Assembly (NCBI GenBank): GCA_902577875.1
Contig: CACHAX010000009.1
Location: forward strand, 1-42,176
Direction of reading: 5' to 3'
DNA from: an uncultured Pelagibacteraceae bacterium
GTDB lineage: Bacteria > Pseudomonadota > Alphaproteobacteria > Pelagibacterales > Pelagibacteraceae
Length of the DNA stretch: 42,176 bases
This document shows, one piece after another, positions 24,740-33,753 of this stretch (position 1 is its first letter; every line of letters begins with the position of its first letter). Below the pieces are notes generated by a model that was not told the origin of the DNA, did not search any database, and saw only the letters and a program-made list of their open reading frames with translations. A program made the position numbers and the translations under genes.

Positions 24740-25896
24740 TAAAATAATTTACCTGAAATACTATGTTCATAAAGTGCTTTCATGTCATCCTTACTCATTG
24801 TTCTTGGATTGGTAGAAGTTGAAGGATCTTCTAATGCCATAACTGATAACTGCTCTAAATTTATTTTATTTACATCAACAATTTCTGATAATTTATGTGG
24901 TATATTTAATTCTTTTCTTAGTTCTAAAATCCAGTGTAAAAAACTATCAAAACTTTTATCGAGTTCGAGATAATCACATATAGAAATTATTCTTTTTTCA
25001 ATCATTTCTTTGTTAAAAGTTAATACATAGGGCATAAAGATTGCATTTGATAAACCGTGGTGAACATTAAATTGCGCATTAATAGGATGGCTTAAAGAAT
25101 GAATAGCACCAAGCCCTTTTTGAAAAGCGGTAGAACCCATACTAGCTGAAGCTAATAATTCTGCTCTAGCATTTAAATCTTTACCGTTCTTGACTGCTTT
25201 AATTAATGAGTTTTTAATTAACTTCATTCCCTCAATCGCAATTCCATCAGCCATCGGGTGGAATCCAGGCGCACAAAAAGCTTCTAAATTGTGTGCCAAA
25301 GCATCCATACCTGTCGCTGCAGTCAATCTTGGAGAAAGATCTAAAGTTAAATTAGGATCTAAAATTACTATTGAAGGTAAAAATTTCGGGTGGAAAATAA
25401 TTTTTTTTATACCTGTTTGTTTATTGATTATAGCTGATGCTCTTCCAGTTTCTGATCCTGTCCCTGCTGTAGTGGGTACAGCTATGATAGGTGCTATATT
25501 AGTTTCATCTGCTCTTTTCCAATATTCACCTATATCTTCAAAATCCCATATTGGTCTAGACTGTCCTGACATAAAAGCAATAGCTTTACCTACATCAAGA
25601 CCGCTGCCACCACCAAATGCAATGACTCCATCACAACCTAATTTCTTAAACTGTCCTACTCCCTCATCCACATTCTCACCTACTGGATTTCCTGAAAAAT
25701 TTGAAAAAACTTGAAGATGATTAAAGGTTTTTTTTAAATTTAAAATAATATCTTTTACCATTTTTAGATTAATTAAATCCTTATCTGTGACAAATAATGG
25801 TTTATCAATTTTAAGATTTTTACAGGCTAGGCTTAAATCTTGAATCCTGTTCTCTCCAACCCAAATTGTAGTAGGATAATTCCAATTAGTTTTCAT
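24739..25896 (-). CDS. Iron-type (group III) alcohol dehydrogenase
   Basis: A 385-residue Fe-ADH of normal length. FGGGSGLDVGKAIAF is the NAD-binding glycine motif and AVPTTAGTGSETGR the second one. Metal ligands are seen in GMDALAHNLEAF (Asp and His), GAIHSLSHP (His) and FNVHHGLSNA (His), so the site is complete. The SAR11 Fe-ADH beside fhs has been proposed to oxidise methanol or other short alcohols to aldehydes that enter C1 metabolism. The substrate is not fixed by the sequence. It overlaps the amidotransferase gene by one base and starts 53 bases from the glycoside phosphorylase stop, so a separate promoter is possible in that gap. Confidence 0.92.
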   Translation of the reverse strand: MKTNWNYPTTIWVGENRIQDLSLACKNLKIDKPLFVTDKDLINLKMVKDIILNLKKTFNHLQVFSNFSGNPVGENVDEGVGQFKKLGCDGVIAFGGGSGLDVGKAIAFMSGQSRPIWDFEDIGEYWKRADETNIAPIIAVPTTAGTGSETGRASAIINKQTGIKKIIFHPKFLPSIVILDPNLTLDLSPRLTAATGMDALAHNLEAFCAPGFHPMADGIAIEGMKLIKNSLIKAVKNGKDLNARAELLASASMGSTAFQKGLGAIHSLSHPINAQFNVHHGLSNAIFMPYVLTFNKEMIEKRIISICDYLELDKSFDSFLHWILELRKELNIPHKLSEIVDVNKINLEQLSVMALEDPSTSTNPRTMSKDDMKALYEHSISGKLF

Positions 25897-25949
25897 ATAA
25901 AAAAAATATTTAATTTTTCTATTTTTCTTTGTACAGTATATTTATAATT

Positions 25950-27680
25950 TTAATTAATACTCAACCAAAAAGTTTGAAAAGGATTAAAAACTAATTCTTT
26001 ATCAAAAGTAATCTTAAATTTTTGACCTAATAAATTTTTAGATTTTAAGTATTTTGAGTTGATTTTTAAAACTTGAGTTTTTGATGTTAAATTTGTGATT
26101 GCTAATATTTTTTGTGATTTGTCTAAACTTATTCTTTCCAGTGCATAGAATTTTGACCCAAAATTTGGATTTTTTCTTTGTGCGTTTGGATGAAATGCTT
26201 TTTGCTTTCTCCTAATTTTTATTAAATTTGTCATTTCATTGTAAAATACTGATTGTTTGGAATTATTTATTTTTAAATTTTTTACAAGTCTTTCATTGTT
26301 CCATTTATATCTATTTAAATCTCTTTTATTATCTGTAATTATAAATTTACTAATGTCATTTGAAGTTCCAAAAAGGGAATTAAAATAAAAAGCTGGCACT
26401 CCTTCGAATGAAAGAATTATACTATGTGCAGCTAAATAGCGTTCTAATGAATAATTTCCATTTTCATCAAAATCACTTGCTTTAAAAGCGTTAAATAAAG
26501 TAATATTTGCTTCATACACTTGCTTTTTTGAGCCATTTATTTTTCTATATGAAAATTCACCTCCATTTTTTTTTAGACGACTAAATAATTTATTTAAAGA
26601 TGATTTGGTTAATAATCCTTCAACTGGTCTCATTCCGACACCATCATGAGAGGCTAAAAAATTTAGATAACTAGTTCCTTTTTTTAAACATGGAAATTTT
26701 TTACTCCATTTAGTAAGTTCAGAGCCATTCTCAAATAGCAAACTTTTAATTATTAAAGGAGGTAGTGAAAAATTATAAATCCAATGCGCTTGATCATTTT
26801 TTCCAAAATAACTAAGATTTTGTTTTTCAGGTAAATTGGTTTCAGTGATTAAAATTTTTTTTTGTTTGAGATTAGAACAAATTATTCTTAATAGTTTAAT
26901 TATTTTGTGTGTATTTGAATGGTTAATACATTTTGTGCCACTTTCTTTCCACAAATATGCTATTGCATCTAATCTAAAAATATTTACTCCACGATTTATT
27001 AAAAAGAACATTATCTTAATAAATCTAATTAATACTTTTGGATTTTTGAAATTTAAATCTATTTGGTCAGGGCTAAAAGTTCTCCACAGATAAGTGGTCT
27101 TATTACGAATTTTTATTTTTTTTAATAATTTATGTTCACGTGGTCTCACAACGTTTTTAGAATTAAATTTTTTATCTATAGTAAAAAAAAAATCATTCCC
27201 TGGTGACTTATTTAATAAAAAATTTTTAAACCAGATACCACGTGAAGAAGAATGATTTATTACGATATCTGCCATAATTGAATTATATTTTGACAAATCT
27301 TTAATATCTTGCCAGGTACCTAATTTACTGTCTACTTCACAATGATCTTTAACTGAGAAACCGCTGTCACTACTTGAGGGATAAAATGGTAAAAAATGAA
27401 TTGTATTAAAATAATTTTTTAAAAATCTTTCATAAAAACTTTTAAAAATTTTAAGTTTTTTTTTATTTTTTCCAGCAGTAATGTTGTCTGCATAAGTTAT
27501 TAGAACTGATAAATTTTCGTCTATTATTAAATTTTTGGATAACTTTATTCGTCTATTAAAATCCTTTATTAAATTAGATATTTCAGATGAATAAAATTTT
27601 AAGTCATTTTTATCGTCATAACTTTTGTACAGATCATGAAAAATTTTATTTATTTTTGATATGTAAATAGATTGATCCAT
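25950..27680 (-). CDS. GH13_18 glucoside phosphorylase (glucosylglycerol/glucosylglycerate/sucrose phosphorylase type)
   Basis: A 576-residue alpha-amylase-fold enzyme. The nucleophile is D238 in IFRLDAIAYLW, the acid/base E280 in ILITETNLPE and the stabiliser D346 in FLASHDGVGMRPVEG. HFLPFYPSSSDSGFSVKDH is the early barrel loop typical of sucrose-phosphorylase relatives (GH13_18). The phrase YLWKESGTKCINHSNTH resembles enzymes acting on glucosylglycerate or glucosylglycerol more than classical sucrose phosphorylase. It would release glucose 1-phosphate and a small polyol or acid. Downstream of a MalFG-type importer and near a GpsA-like dehydrogenase, glucosylglycerol is an attractive substrate. 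No signal peptide, so cytoplasmic. It probably has its own promoter (27701-27730). Confidence 0.85.
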   Translation of the reverse strand: MDQSIYISKINKIFHDLYKSYDDKNDLKFYSSEISNLIKDFNRRIKLSKNLIIDENLSVLITYADNITAGKNKKKLKIFKSFYERFLKNYFNTIHFLPFYPSSSDSGFSVKDHCEVDSKLGTWQDIKDLSKYNSIMADIVINHSSSRGIWFKNFLLNKSPGNDFFFTIDKKFNSKNVVRPREHKLLKKIKIRNKTTYLWRTFSPDQIDLNFKNPKVLIRFIKIMFFLINRGVNIFRLDAIAYLWKESGTKCINHSNTHKIIKLLRIICSNLKQKKILITETNLPEKQNLSYFGKNDQAHWIYNFSLPPLIIKSLLFENGSELTKWSKKFPCLKKGTSYLNFLASHDGVGMRPVEGLLTKSSLNKLFSRLKKNGGEFSYRKINGSKKQVYEANITLFNAFKASDFDENGNYSLERYLAAHSIILSFEGVPAFYFNSLFGTSNDISKFIITDNKRDLNRYKWNNERLVKNLKINNSKQSVFYNEMTNLIKIRRKQKAFHPNAQRKNPNFGSKFYALERISLDKSQKILAITNLTSKTQVLKINSKYLKSKNLLGQKFKITFDKELVFNPFQTFWLSIN

Positions 27681-27700
27681 TAAATATTCATCATAAATTA

Positions 27701-27730
27701 ATTATAGTGATCTTATATATAATTTTCCAA
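27701..27730 (-). promoter_or_regulatory. Candidate sigma-70 promoter for the GH13_18 gene
   Basis: On the minus strand TTGGAA (27730-27725) and a perfect TATAAT (27706-27701) are 18 bases apart, 20 bases before the start codon. The leader would be short and has no Shine-Dalgarno. AT-rich sequence produces such matches by chance, so this is a candidate. Confidence 0.45.
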
Positions 27731-27770
27731 AATCCATAAATTAAATTTTCTTTCTAAGTTCAATTTTTTA

Positions 27771-28964
27771 TTAGCCTTTAACACTACCTGCGGTAAGACC
27801 ACTTACTAAATATTTTTCAAAATAAACAAAAATTATTAAAATAGGCAAAGTTACTACTACAGACCCTGCCATCAAATATTGTCTGGGTGTTTCAGCTCCA
27901 ACATTTAGAAACTGAATAGCTCTTGATAATGTGAATGTATTTGGCCGGTCTAAAAACATTAACGAAAATAAAAATTCATTCCAAGCTATCATAAATACAT
28001 ACAAGGCTACCGATGATATTGCAGGCAAACTTAGCGGAAGTATAATTTTAAAAATTATACCAAGCCAATTTTGACCGTCTATAATTCCAGCCTCTTCGAG
28101 TTCTTTAGGTATACTTTTAAAGTAACCTTGCAACATATAAATTGCTACAGGTAAGGTCGTAGCTGTGTAAACTATTAGCAAACCCTGAATAGAATTTCTT
28201 AAACCAAGTTGACTAAAAATTGTATATAAAGGTATTACTAAAACTATCGCTGGAAACAAATAAATTATCAATATGGATGTTGATAAAAAATTTTTTCCAA
28301 AAAAATTAAGTCGAGCAACTGCATAAGCTGCCGGTATTGCAAAAATTAATGTTATAATGACAGTTCCTAGAGAGACTATTGTACTAGTAAGCATATATCT
28401 TCCAAAATTATAATCTTTGAATACTATAAAATAAGATTTGAACAACTCTGGTAAACCTTTTGTAAAGTTAATACTAAAGTCTAATGGATTTAATAATAGT
28501 AATGCTTGAGTTTTAAAGCTTGTAACTAACATCATGTAGAAAGGGAAAAGAATTACAAAAGAAAACAGTGTAATTCCAAACAATGTTAAAAAATTAAAGA
28601 ATAATTTTTGAGATGAATGATTTTTTGACAAAAAGTTCCTATCGTAGTTTTTTATATTATTGAAAAAAAATAAAGAAATTAAGAATATGCCAATACTATA
28701 CCAAATAGGTAAATTTATTGAGATGAAATAATCAAAGATAGAAAATAAAAGTGCAAGTATAGTAATTTTAATATTTAAATTTAATTTTTTGCCAATAAGA
28801 AGATTTATTGCACAAAGAATTATTCCAAATATAAATATTTTATTAAAATTAAAATTTGTTAATTCAATTCCTTGTAATGTAACTAAGATTTTCCAAATAC
28901 AAATTAATGAAAACAAAAATAATGATGAGATAAAACAATAAGTAAATATATTTTTAATTTTCAT
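27771..28964 (-). CDS. Carbohydrate ABC transporter permease, MalG type, with extra N-terminal membrane region
   Basis: A 397-residue permease. The transporter core (from about residue 120) has the usual six helices and the EAA loop ELEEAGIIDGQNWLGIIFKI, which docks to the ATPase. NEFLFSLMFL and GAETPRQYLMAGSVV are typical MalG regions, and the end is GLTAGSVKG. The first 120 residues are extra: three to four hydrophobic helices (about 8-28, 42-58, 65-85, 88-103), then a polar segment NNIKNYDRNFLSKNHSSQK. Standard MalG relatives are about 280 residues. Its start overlaps the malF-like stop by 11 bases. It forms the importer with the genes at 28954, 30265 and 31706. Confidence 0.88.
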   Translation of the reverse strand: MKIKNIFTYCFISSLFLFSLICIWKILVTLQGIELTNFNFNKIFIFGIILCAINLLIGKKLNLNIKITILALLFSIFDYFISINLPIWYSIGIFLISLFFFNNIKNYDRNFLSKNHSSQKLFFNFLTLFGITLFSFVILFPFYMMLVTSFKTQALLLLNPLDFSINFTKGLPELFKSYFIVFKDYNFGRYMLTSTIVSLGTVIITLIFAIPAAYAVARLNFFGKNFLSTSILIIYLFPAIVLVIPLYTIFSQLGLRNSIQGLLIVYTATTLPVAIYMLQGYFKSIPKELEEAGIIDGQNWLGIIFKIILPLSLPAISSVALYVFMIAWNEFLFSLMFLDRPNTFTLSRAIQFLNVGAETPRQYLMAGSVVVTLPILIIFVYFEKYLVSGLTAGSVKG

Positions 28965-30213
28965 CAGCTCTTTTTCCTAAAAGTTTAAAATAGATAAACA
29001 TAAAAATTAATAGAAATACTACAATCACAATAGAGACTGCAGAACCCATACCAATATCACCGATTGAAAAACCTTGTTGATATACATTGATTGGCAATGT
29101 TCTTGTGCCTGATGCACCACCAGTGAGTAAGAAGATGTCTTCAAATTTATTAAAATTCCAAATAAATCTGATCATAAACAGGATTGAAATCACTGCTAAT
29201 ATCTGGGGTAAAGTTATGTTAAGAAATTTTTGAATAGGATTTGCCCCATCAACATCAGCTGCTTCATAAAGTTCTTTTGGAACTGCTTGAAGACGAGCAA
29301 GTATAAATAAAAATGCTAGAGGAAAATATCTCCAAATTTCAAAAATAATTACAGTTGTTAATGCTAGCCTCAATTTAAAATCAAAACCAAGTATGTTTAA
29401 AGTTACATATTTTTGTCCTAGTAAATTTATTGGTCCATCAATAATTTGATAGTTAATTAATAAATTATTTAAAGTTCCACTTGTTGGATCAAGTAAAAGT
29501 TCCCAGGTATAAGCAAGAGCAACTACTGGTGCAACATAAGGAAATAAAAGAACACTTCTCATAAATGTTCTTCCAAAAAATTTTTGATTTACCATTTGTG
29601 CAGCTAAAATTCCAAAAACAATAGCGCCTATGGTTCCAAAAAAAGTATAATAAAAGGTTGTTGATAATAGATCTATGAAGGCTTTATCTTTGATTACTTT
29701 TTTGAAATTATTTAATGTAAATTCATAAGTTAATAATATATTTTGTGATTTACCTGATAGTTTAGGTTTATAAGATTTTAGTTCCTTCTTAGAAATTTCT
29801 TGATTATTAGTATTTTGAAATACTATTTCTAAATTTTCTCGATATTTTTTTGGCCAATTACCTAACTCACACTTAAGTAAATTTGATTTAAATTGACATT
29901 TATTATTTAAAATTATTGGTTCGATATCATCTGGATATTTATCTTTAAATTTTACATTAGTAATTTCTTGTGTAAGAGAACTATTTCTTAATTTATAAAT
30001 TACTTTTATTTGATTTGGACTATCATTAATTGATTTTACTAATTTTTTTGCTCTTGGTTCTGGAATTCTTAAATCTTTAAGTTCTACATTTTTAAAACTG
30101 ATCCAAATATTAGAAAATATTGGAAATAAAATTATAGAAAATACTAAAAGAATTGATGGTAATATTAAAAGATAAGCTGTTCTTTTTTCAATTTTTGCAA
30201 GTTTTGAATTCAT
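28954..30213 (-). CDS. Carbohydrate ABC transporter permease, MalF type, with a large periplasmic insertion
   Basis: A 419-residue permease. After the first helix (about 13-33) is a roughly 130-residue hydrophilic stretch, including PEPRAKKLVKSIND and CELGNWPKKYRENLEI, most likely a periplasmic P2-like domain. The remaining helices start near 185. The EAA loop is ELYEAADVDGANPIQKFLNI, and GASGTRTLPINVYQQGFSIG is a usual C-terminal region. The insertion is reminiscent of the P2 loop of E. coli MalF, which contacts the binding protein, but I see no clear sequence similarity. The start codon follows a terminator-like hairpin directly, so its expression may be lower than that of the binding-protein gene upstream. 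Confidence 0.88.
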   Translation of the reverse strand: MNSKLAKIEKRTAYLLILPSILLVFSIILFPIFSNIWISFKNVELKDLRIPEPRAKKLVKSINDSPNQIKVIYKLRNSSLTQEITNVKFKDKYPDDIEPIILNNKCQFKSNLLKCELGNWPKKYRENLEIVFQNTNNQEISKKELKSYKPKLSGKSQNILLTYEFTLNNFKKVIKDKAFIDLLSTTFYYTFFGTIGAIVFGILAAQMVNQKFFGRTFMRSVLLFPYVAPVVALAYTWELLLDPTSGTLNNLLINYQIIDGPINLLGQKYVTLNILGFDFKLRLALTTVIIFEIWRYFPLAFLFILARLQAVPKELYEAADVDGANPIQKFLNITLPQILAVISILFMIRFIWNFNKFEDIFLLTGGASGTRTLPINVYQQGFSIGDIGMGSAVSIVIVVFLLIFMFIYFKLLGKRADEN

Positions 30214-30214
30214 A

Positions 30215-30250
30215 AAAAAAAGCGGATAATTAATATTACCCGCTTTTTTT
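30215..30250 (-). terminator. Hairpin attenuator between the binding-protein gene and the malF-like gene
   Basis: On the minus strand the stem AAAAAAAGCGG (30250-30240) pairs with CCGCTTTTTTT (30225-30215), with a 14-base loop, and the T-run ends 1-2 bases before the next start codon. The GC part is only 4 bp, so partial termination is expected. Confidence 0.6.
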
Positions 30251-30264
30251 AATTGTTTAAATTA

Positions 30265-31593
30265 TTAGAAGCTAGCTAGCACAGTATTAATTTCATCTAC
30301 TGCTTCATCTAGTGTCAATTGATCGTCAATATATTGTCTAGTGATTCTATTTATAAACTTATTGTTAATAATTTTAGATGCTCTAGATAGTTCACCTTCT
30401 TTTACACCCCATCTGTTAGCAGTATCTAAACCAGCAACAATATTATTTATTACATCTGCAGAATATAGATCTGTTAAAGGAGCTTTTCTATCAACTCCAA
30501 CAGGTAGTTTACTCCAAGCCGTTGTGAATGCATTTGGATCACTCGCATTACCTCTTCTTACAGGGAATTTACCCTCTGGTGCGATAGATAAAGTACTAGT
30601 GTATCCCTCATCCATTGAATAAAGAACAAACTGCTTAGCTTCATCAGTATCTGCATCCGCTGTTATACCAAAGTATCTAACATCTGCCCAAGCTGCACCT
30701 TTTACATTATTTGGTCCACTAAAATTGGTTATAAAACCAGTTTTAGATGCCAATTCAGGTGATGTAGGATCACTATTAATTGTTGGTGGAGCTGAATCTC
30801 TTAAACCAGCTAATTCGTCCATGATAAATGGTGACCATATTATCATTGGAGTTTTACCAGCAAAATAAAGTTCTCTTGATTGTTTCCAATAAAGTTCTCC
30901 TGGAGGGCTAGCTTTAGCTAATTTTTTATAAAACTGTAAAGAATTTTTTAAAGCTCTTCCTTGTTTTTTTGTTCCACCCTTTTTGACAATGTTGACTCCA
31001 TTTGCAAGTAGAACATGTTCTAAAACCTGACTCATAAAGTTTTCATCAGTTTTAGTTGCTGCAACAAATCCGAACATTTCATTGCTAGATAAAGCATCTA
31101 TAGCTTTTTCAATGTTCGCATATGTTGTTGGTGGCTCTAATCCAGCTTTTTCAAATAGATCTTTTCTATAAACGACCATTTGAGTCCAACCGTCTACTGG
31201 CACGGCTGCAATTTTTCCTCCAGCACTAGCCATTTTTAGAGCACCTGGTGCAAAAGTTTTCTTTCCAAGTGATTTAACTACATCATTATTTGCATCAACG
31301 TCTAAAATTCCTGCTTCAGCCCATGGTAATACATATTGTAATGTATGATAAATTACATCTGGAAGATCTCCTGCTGCCGCTGCAGCTGTAGCTCTTGTTC
31401 CTAGATCTTTTTCATCAATAGGAATAACTTCAACTCCAATTCCAGTTTTGGCTTCAAAAGCTTTCGCCATTTCTTCTTGCTTAGCCATCCTTGCTGGTTG
31501 AGTTTCTGTCGTCCAGAATTTGATATCTGCAAATGCAATTGAATTGAAAACAAAAGCTATTGCAGAGATTATTATTAATATATTTTTAAACAT
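30265..31593 (-). CDS. Carbohydrate ABC transporter substrate-binding protein
   Basis: A 442-residue periplasmic binding protein. The signal peptide is MFKNILIIISAIAFVFNSIA with cleavage likely after AFA (residues 20-22). The mature part begins with IKFWTTETQPARMAKQEE, like cluster-B sugar-binding proteins, then VIPIDEKDLGTRATAAAAAG and PDVIYHTLQYVLPWAEAG. VPVDGWTQMVVYRKDLFEKA is the hinge region. Family members bind mono- or oligosaccharides, glucosides or glycerol phosphates. AGAGGGGA upstream is a strong ribosome site, and a candidate promoter lies at 31643-31671. Position beside a GH13_18 phosphorylase suggests a glucosylated osmolyte ligand; this is inference. Confidence 0.9.
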   Translation of the reverse strand: MFKNILIIISAIAFVFNSIAFADIKFWTTETQPARMAKQEEMAKAFEAKTGIGVEVIPIDEKDLGTRATAAAAAGDLPDVIYHTLQYVLPWAEAGILDVDANNDVVKSLGKKTFAPGALKMASAGGKIAAVPVDGWTQMVVYRKDLFEKAGLEPPTTYANIEKAIDALSSNEMFGFVAATKTDENFMSQVLEHVLLANGVNIVKKGGTKKQGRALKNSLQFYKKLAKASPPGELYWKQSRELYFAGKTPMIIWSPFIMDELAGLRDSAPPTINSDPTSPELASKTGFITNFSGPNNVKGAAWADVRYFGITADADTDEAKQFVLYSMDEGYTSTLSIAPEGKFPVRRGNASDPNAFTTAWSKLPVGVDRKAPLTDLYSADVINNIVAGLDTANRWGVKEGELSRASKIINNKFINRITRQYIDDQLTLDEAVDEINTVLASF

Positions 31594-31642
31594 ATATTCC
31601 CCTCTTTTTTCGTGTTTTCTAAAGTTATTTAAAAATTAACAC

Positions 31643-31671
31643 ATAATGAACATTTAAAAAAAGAATAACAA
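31643..31671 (-). promoter_or_regulatory. Candidate promoter before the sugar-binding-protein gene
   Basis: On the minus strand TTGTTA (31671-31666) and CATTAT (31648-31643) are 17 bases apart, inside the 112-base gap before the binding-protein gene. Each matches consensus at four of six positions. It would allow the binding protein to be expressed independently of the upstream transport genes. Confidence 0.35.
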
Positions 31672-31705
31672 GTATGTAAATTACACAATACTACCTGAGA
31701 TTGAT

Positions 31706-32791
31706 TTAAGAATTTTTAAAAGAAATACCTTTATTATCAAATAAATGGCAACGAAATGGATCAAAACCTATTTTAACAGTATCACCTACTTTAATATTTG
31801 TGTCTCCATCAGTTTGCACAACAAGAGGGTCCCCCTCTTTCTCTAAATATAAATATGTTCCTGACCCTAATTTTTCTACTACAAAAACCTTGCTTTCCCA
31901 CAATGAATCTGTGTTTGCATTTAATATCAAATGCTCTGGTCTTATTCCAATTTTTATATTGTCACCTTCTTTAATGTTTTCTGAAATTTTTGGTACACTT
32001 AACTTTCCAGTTCCCATTATATCTACCTCAGAACTTTTTGAAGTTTTGCTTAAAATTTTACTATCTATAAAATTCATTTTTGGAGATCCGATAAAACCAC
32101 CAACAAATAAATTATCTGGCTTATTATATAGGTTCATGGGTGATCCCTTTTGTGAAACTATCCCTTGATCCAAAACAACAATATCGTTTGCAAGTGTCAT
32201 GGCTTCAGTCTGATCATGGGTTACGTAAATCATTGTTGCATTAAGTTGATCATGCAATTTTGCCAATTCTACTCTCATTTGTACTCTTAGAGCTGCATCT
32301 AGGTTAGATAATGGTTCATCAAATAAGAAAACTTTTGGTTTTCTTGTAATAGCTCTACCTATTGCTACTCTTTGACGTTGTCCACCAGATAATTGTTTGG
32401 GTTTTCTCTCTAGGTACTCTTCTATTTGCAAAATTTTAGCAGCCTCCATTACCCTTTGCTCTATTTCTTCTTTCGATTTTTTTTCAATCTTTAAACCAAA
32501 AGCCATATTGTCAAATACTGTCATATGCGGGTAAAGAGCATAAGATTGAAATACCATTGCAATATTTCTTTCTTTAGGTGGCAGATCGTTAACAACTTTA
32601 TCATCTATAGATATTGTGCCAGAGTTGATTTCTTCTAAACCAGCAATCATTCTTAAAATTGTAGATTTACCACAACCACTTGGTCCTACTAGAACAGTAA
32701 AAGACTCGCTTTTTATATCAAGAGATACATCTTTGATAACATGTGTACTTCCAAAATACTTATTTACTTTATCTATTTTAATACTCGCCAT
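31706..32791 (-). CDS. Carbohydrate ABC transporter ATP-binding protein, MalK/UgpC type
   Basis: A 361-residue ATPase of MalK length. Walker A GPSGCGKST (37-45), Q-loop VFQSYALYPHMTVFDNMAFG, signature LSGGQRQRVAIGRA, Walker B VFLFDEPLSNLD and the switch histidine in YVTHDQTEAM are all intact. The C-terminal region (about 235-361) is a TOBE-type regulatory domain, with IKIGIRPEHL and GSGTYLYLE. It should energise the MalF/MalG-type permeases encoded downstream. Its start is 2 bases after the GpsA-like stop. It lies on the far side of the binding-protein gene from the permeases. Confidence 0.94.
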   Translation of the reverse strand: MASIKIDKVNKYFGSTHVIKDVSLDIKSESFTVLVGPSGCGKSTILRMIAGLEEINSGTISIDDKVVNDLPPKERNIAMVFQSYALYPHMTVFDNMAFGLKIEKKSKEEIEQRVMEAAKILQIEEYLERKPKQLSGGQRQRVAIGRAITRKPKVFLFDEPLSNLDAALRVQMRVELAKLHDQLNATMIYVTHDQTEAMTLANDIVVLDQGIVSQKGSPMNLYNKPDNLFVGGFIGSPKMNFIDSKILSKTSKSSEVDIMGTGKLSVPKISENIKEGDNIKIGIRPEHLILNANTDSLWESKVFVVEKLGSGTYLYLEKEGDPLVVQTDGDTNIKVGDTVKIGFDPFRCHLFDNKGISFKNS

Positions 32792-32793
32792 TT

Positions 32794-33753
32794 TTAATTT
32801 AATATTAATTTTTTGTTGTTAATTATAGATTTAATTAATTTTGTCATCAAAGGGATTTTTTTTTGTTGGATTTTTTTTAATATAAATGGAGCTATTTCTC
32901 TTGCAAGTTGCTCTCCCTCTACAGTTTCATTTGGCATAAATTTTCTTTTAGCATTATTAAATGTAAAGCCTTGCCCCAAGTAACCTCCCATTTTACTATT
33001 TCTACCTCCGGCAGCACTGACGTATAGATCTCCAACTCCAGCTAATCCAAGAGCGGTTTCAATTTTTCCTTTAAAATATTTAGTAATATATATCATCTCA
33101 TTAATAGATTTTTTGAATAAACTTGATGACATATTTAAACTATCTCCAGCTCCAATTATCATAGAATAAATATTTTTTATTGCTGAACAAATTTCTATTC
33201 CAATAATATCTTTTGAAGTCTCTGTTATGTAATATTTTGTAGAAATCATTTTGCATATATTCTTTGCAGTTTTTATATTTTTATTAGCAACAACAACACT
33301 TGTTTGTTTTTTATTTGAAAGTTCTTTTGCTAAACAAGGTCCCTTTAAGACAGATATATTTATATTTTTATTATTTTTTTTTATATCTTCAGAAATAGTA
33401 TAAATTTTTTCCTTTTTTCTATCATACTTTAAGCCTTTAGTAAGAATTAGAACTGGACTTTTGATTTTAGATTGTTTGAATTCTTCACTTATAAATTTTA
33501 TTCCTGACAAACTTAAAGCAACAACAACTAAATCATATTTTTTTTTTAGCAAGTTTGTTGAATATTTTTTATATTTTAGCTTACTAGGTAAATTTTTTTT
33601 CAAACTTGAATGATATTTATTATTTGAGGATAAATTTTTAATAAAAACTTTATTATATGGCTCCGTTATTGTTACTTTATTTTTATTATCAATACATGGA
33701 AATGTAAAAGCTGATCCCATTGCTCCTCCACCTATTATTAATATTTCTTTCAC
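32794..33753 (-). CDS. GpsA-like NAD(P)-dependent glycerol-3-phosphate dehydrogenase family protein
   Basis: I choose the start GTG 33753-33751, sharing a base with the permease stop (TAGTG), giving 319 residues that begin VKEILIIGGGAMGSAF, the dinucleotide-binding motif. An in-frame upstream ATG at 33795 would overlap the permease by 43 bases. Later motifs are VLILTKGLKY, SVLKGPCLAKEL, GIEICSAIKNIYSMIIGAGD (catalytic lysine in SAIKN) and GLAGVGDLYVSAAGGRNSKMG, all standard for GpsA. It reduces dihydroxyacetone phosphate or oxidises glycerol 3-phosphate. Between a betaine importer and a sugar importer ATPase, it may handle glycerol released from a glucosylglycerol-like compound. It could also be the main gpsA for lipids, or a divergent paralogue with another 2-hydroxy acid substrate. 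Confidence 0.8.
   Translation of the reverse strand: MKEILIIGGGAMGSAFTFPCIDNKNKVTITEPYNKVFIKNLSSNNKYHSSLKKNLPSKLKYKKYSTNLLKKKYDLVVVALSLSGIKFISEEFKQSKIKSPVLILTKGLKYDRKKEKIYTISEDIKKNNKNINISVLKGPCLAKELSNKKQTSVVVANKNIKTAKNICKMISTKYYITETSKDIIGIEICSAIKNIYSMIIGAGDSLNMSSSLFKKSINEMIYITKYFKGKIETALGLAGVGDLYVSAAGGRNSKMGGYLGQGFTFNNAKRKFMPNETVEGEQLAREIAPFILKKIQQKKIPLMTKLIKSIINNKKLILN

Noticed and set aside
25190..25714. A 174-codon open frame on the plus strand
   Set aside because: It lies wholly antisense to the iron alcohol dehydrogenase, which has full conserved motifs, and shows no motif of its own.
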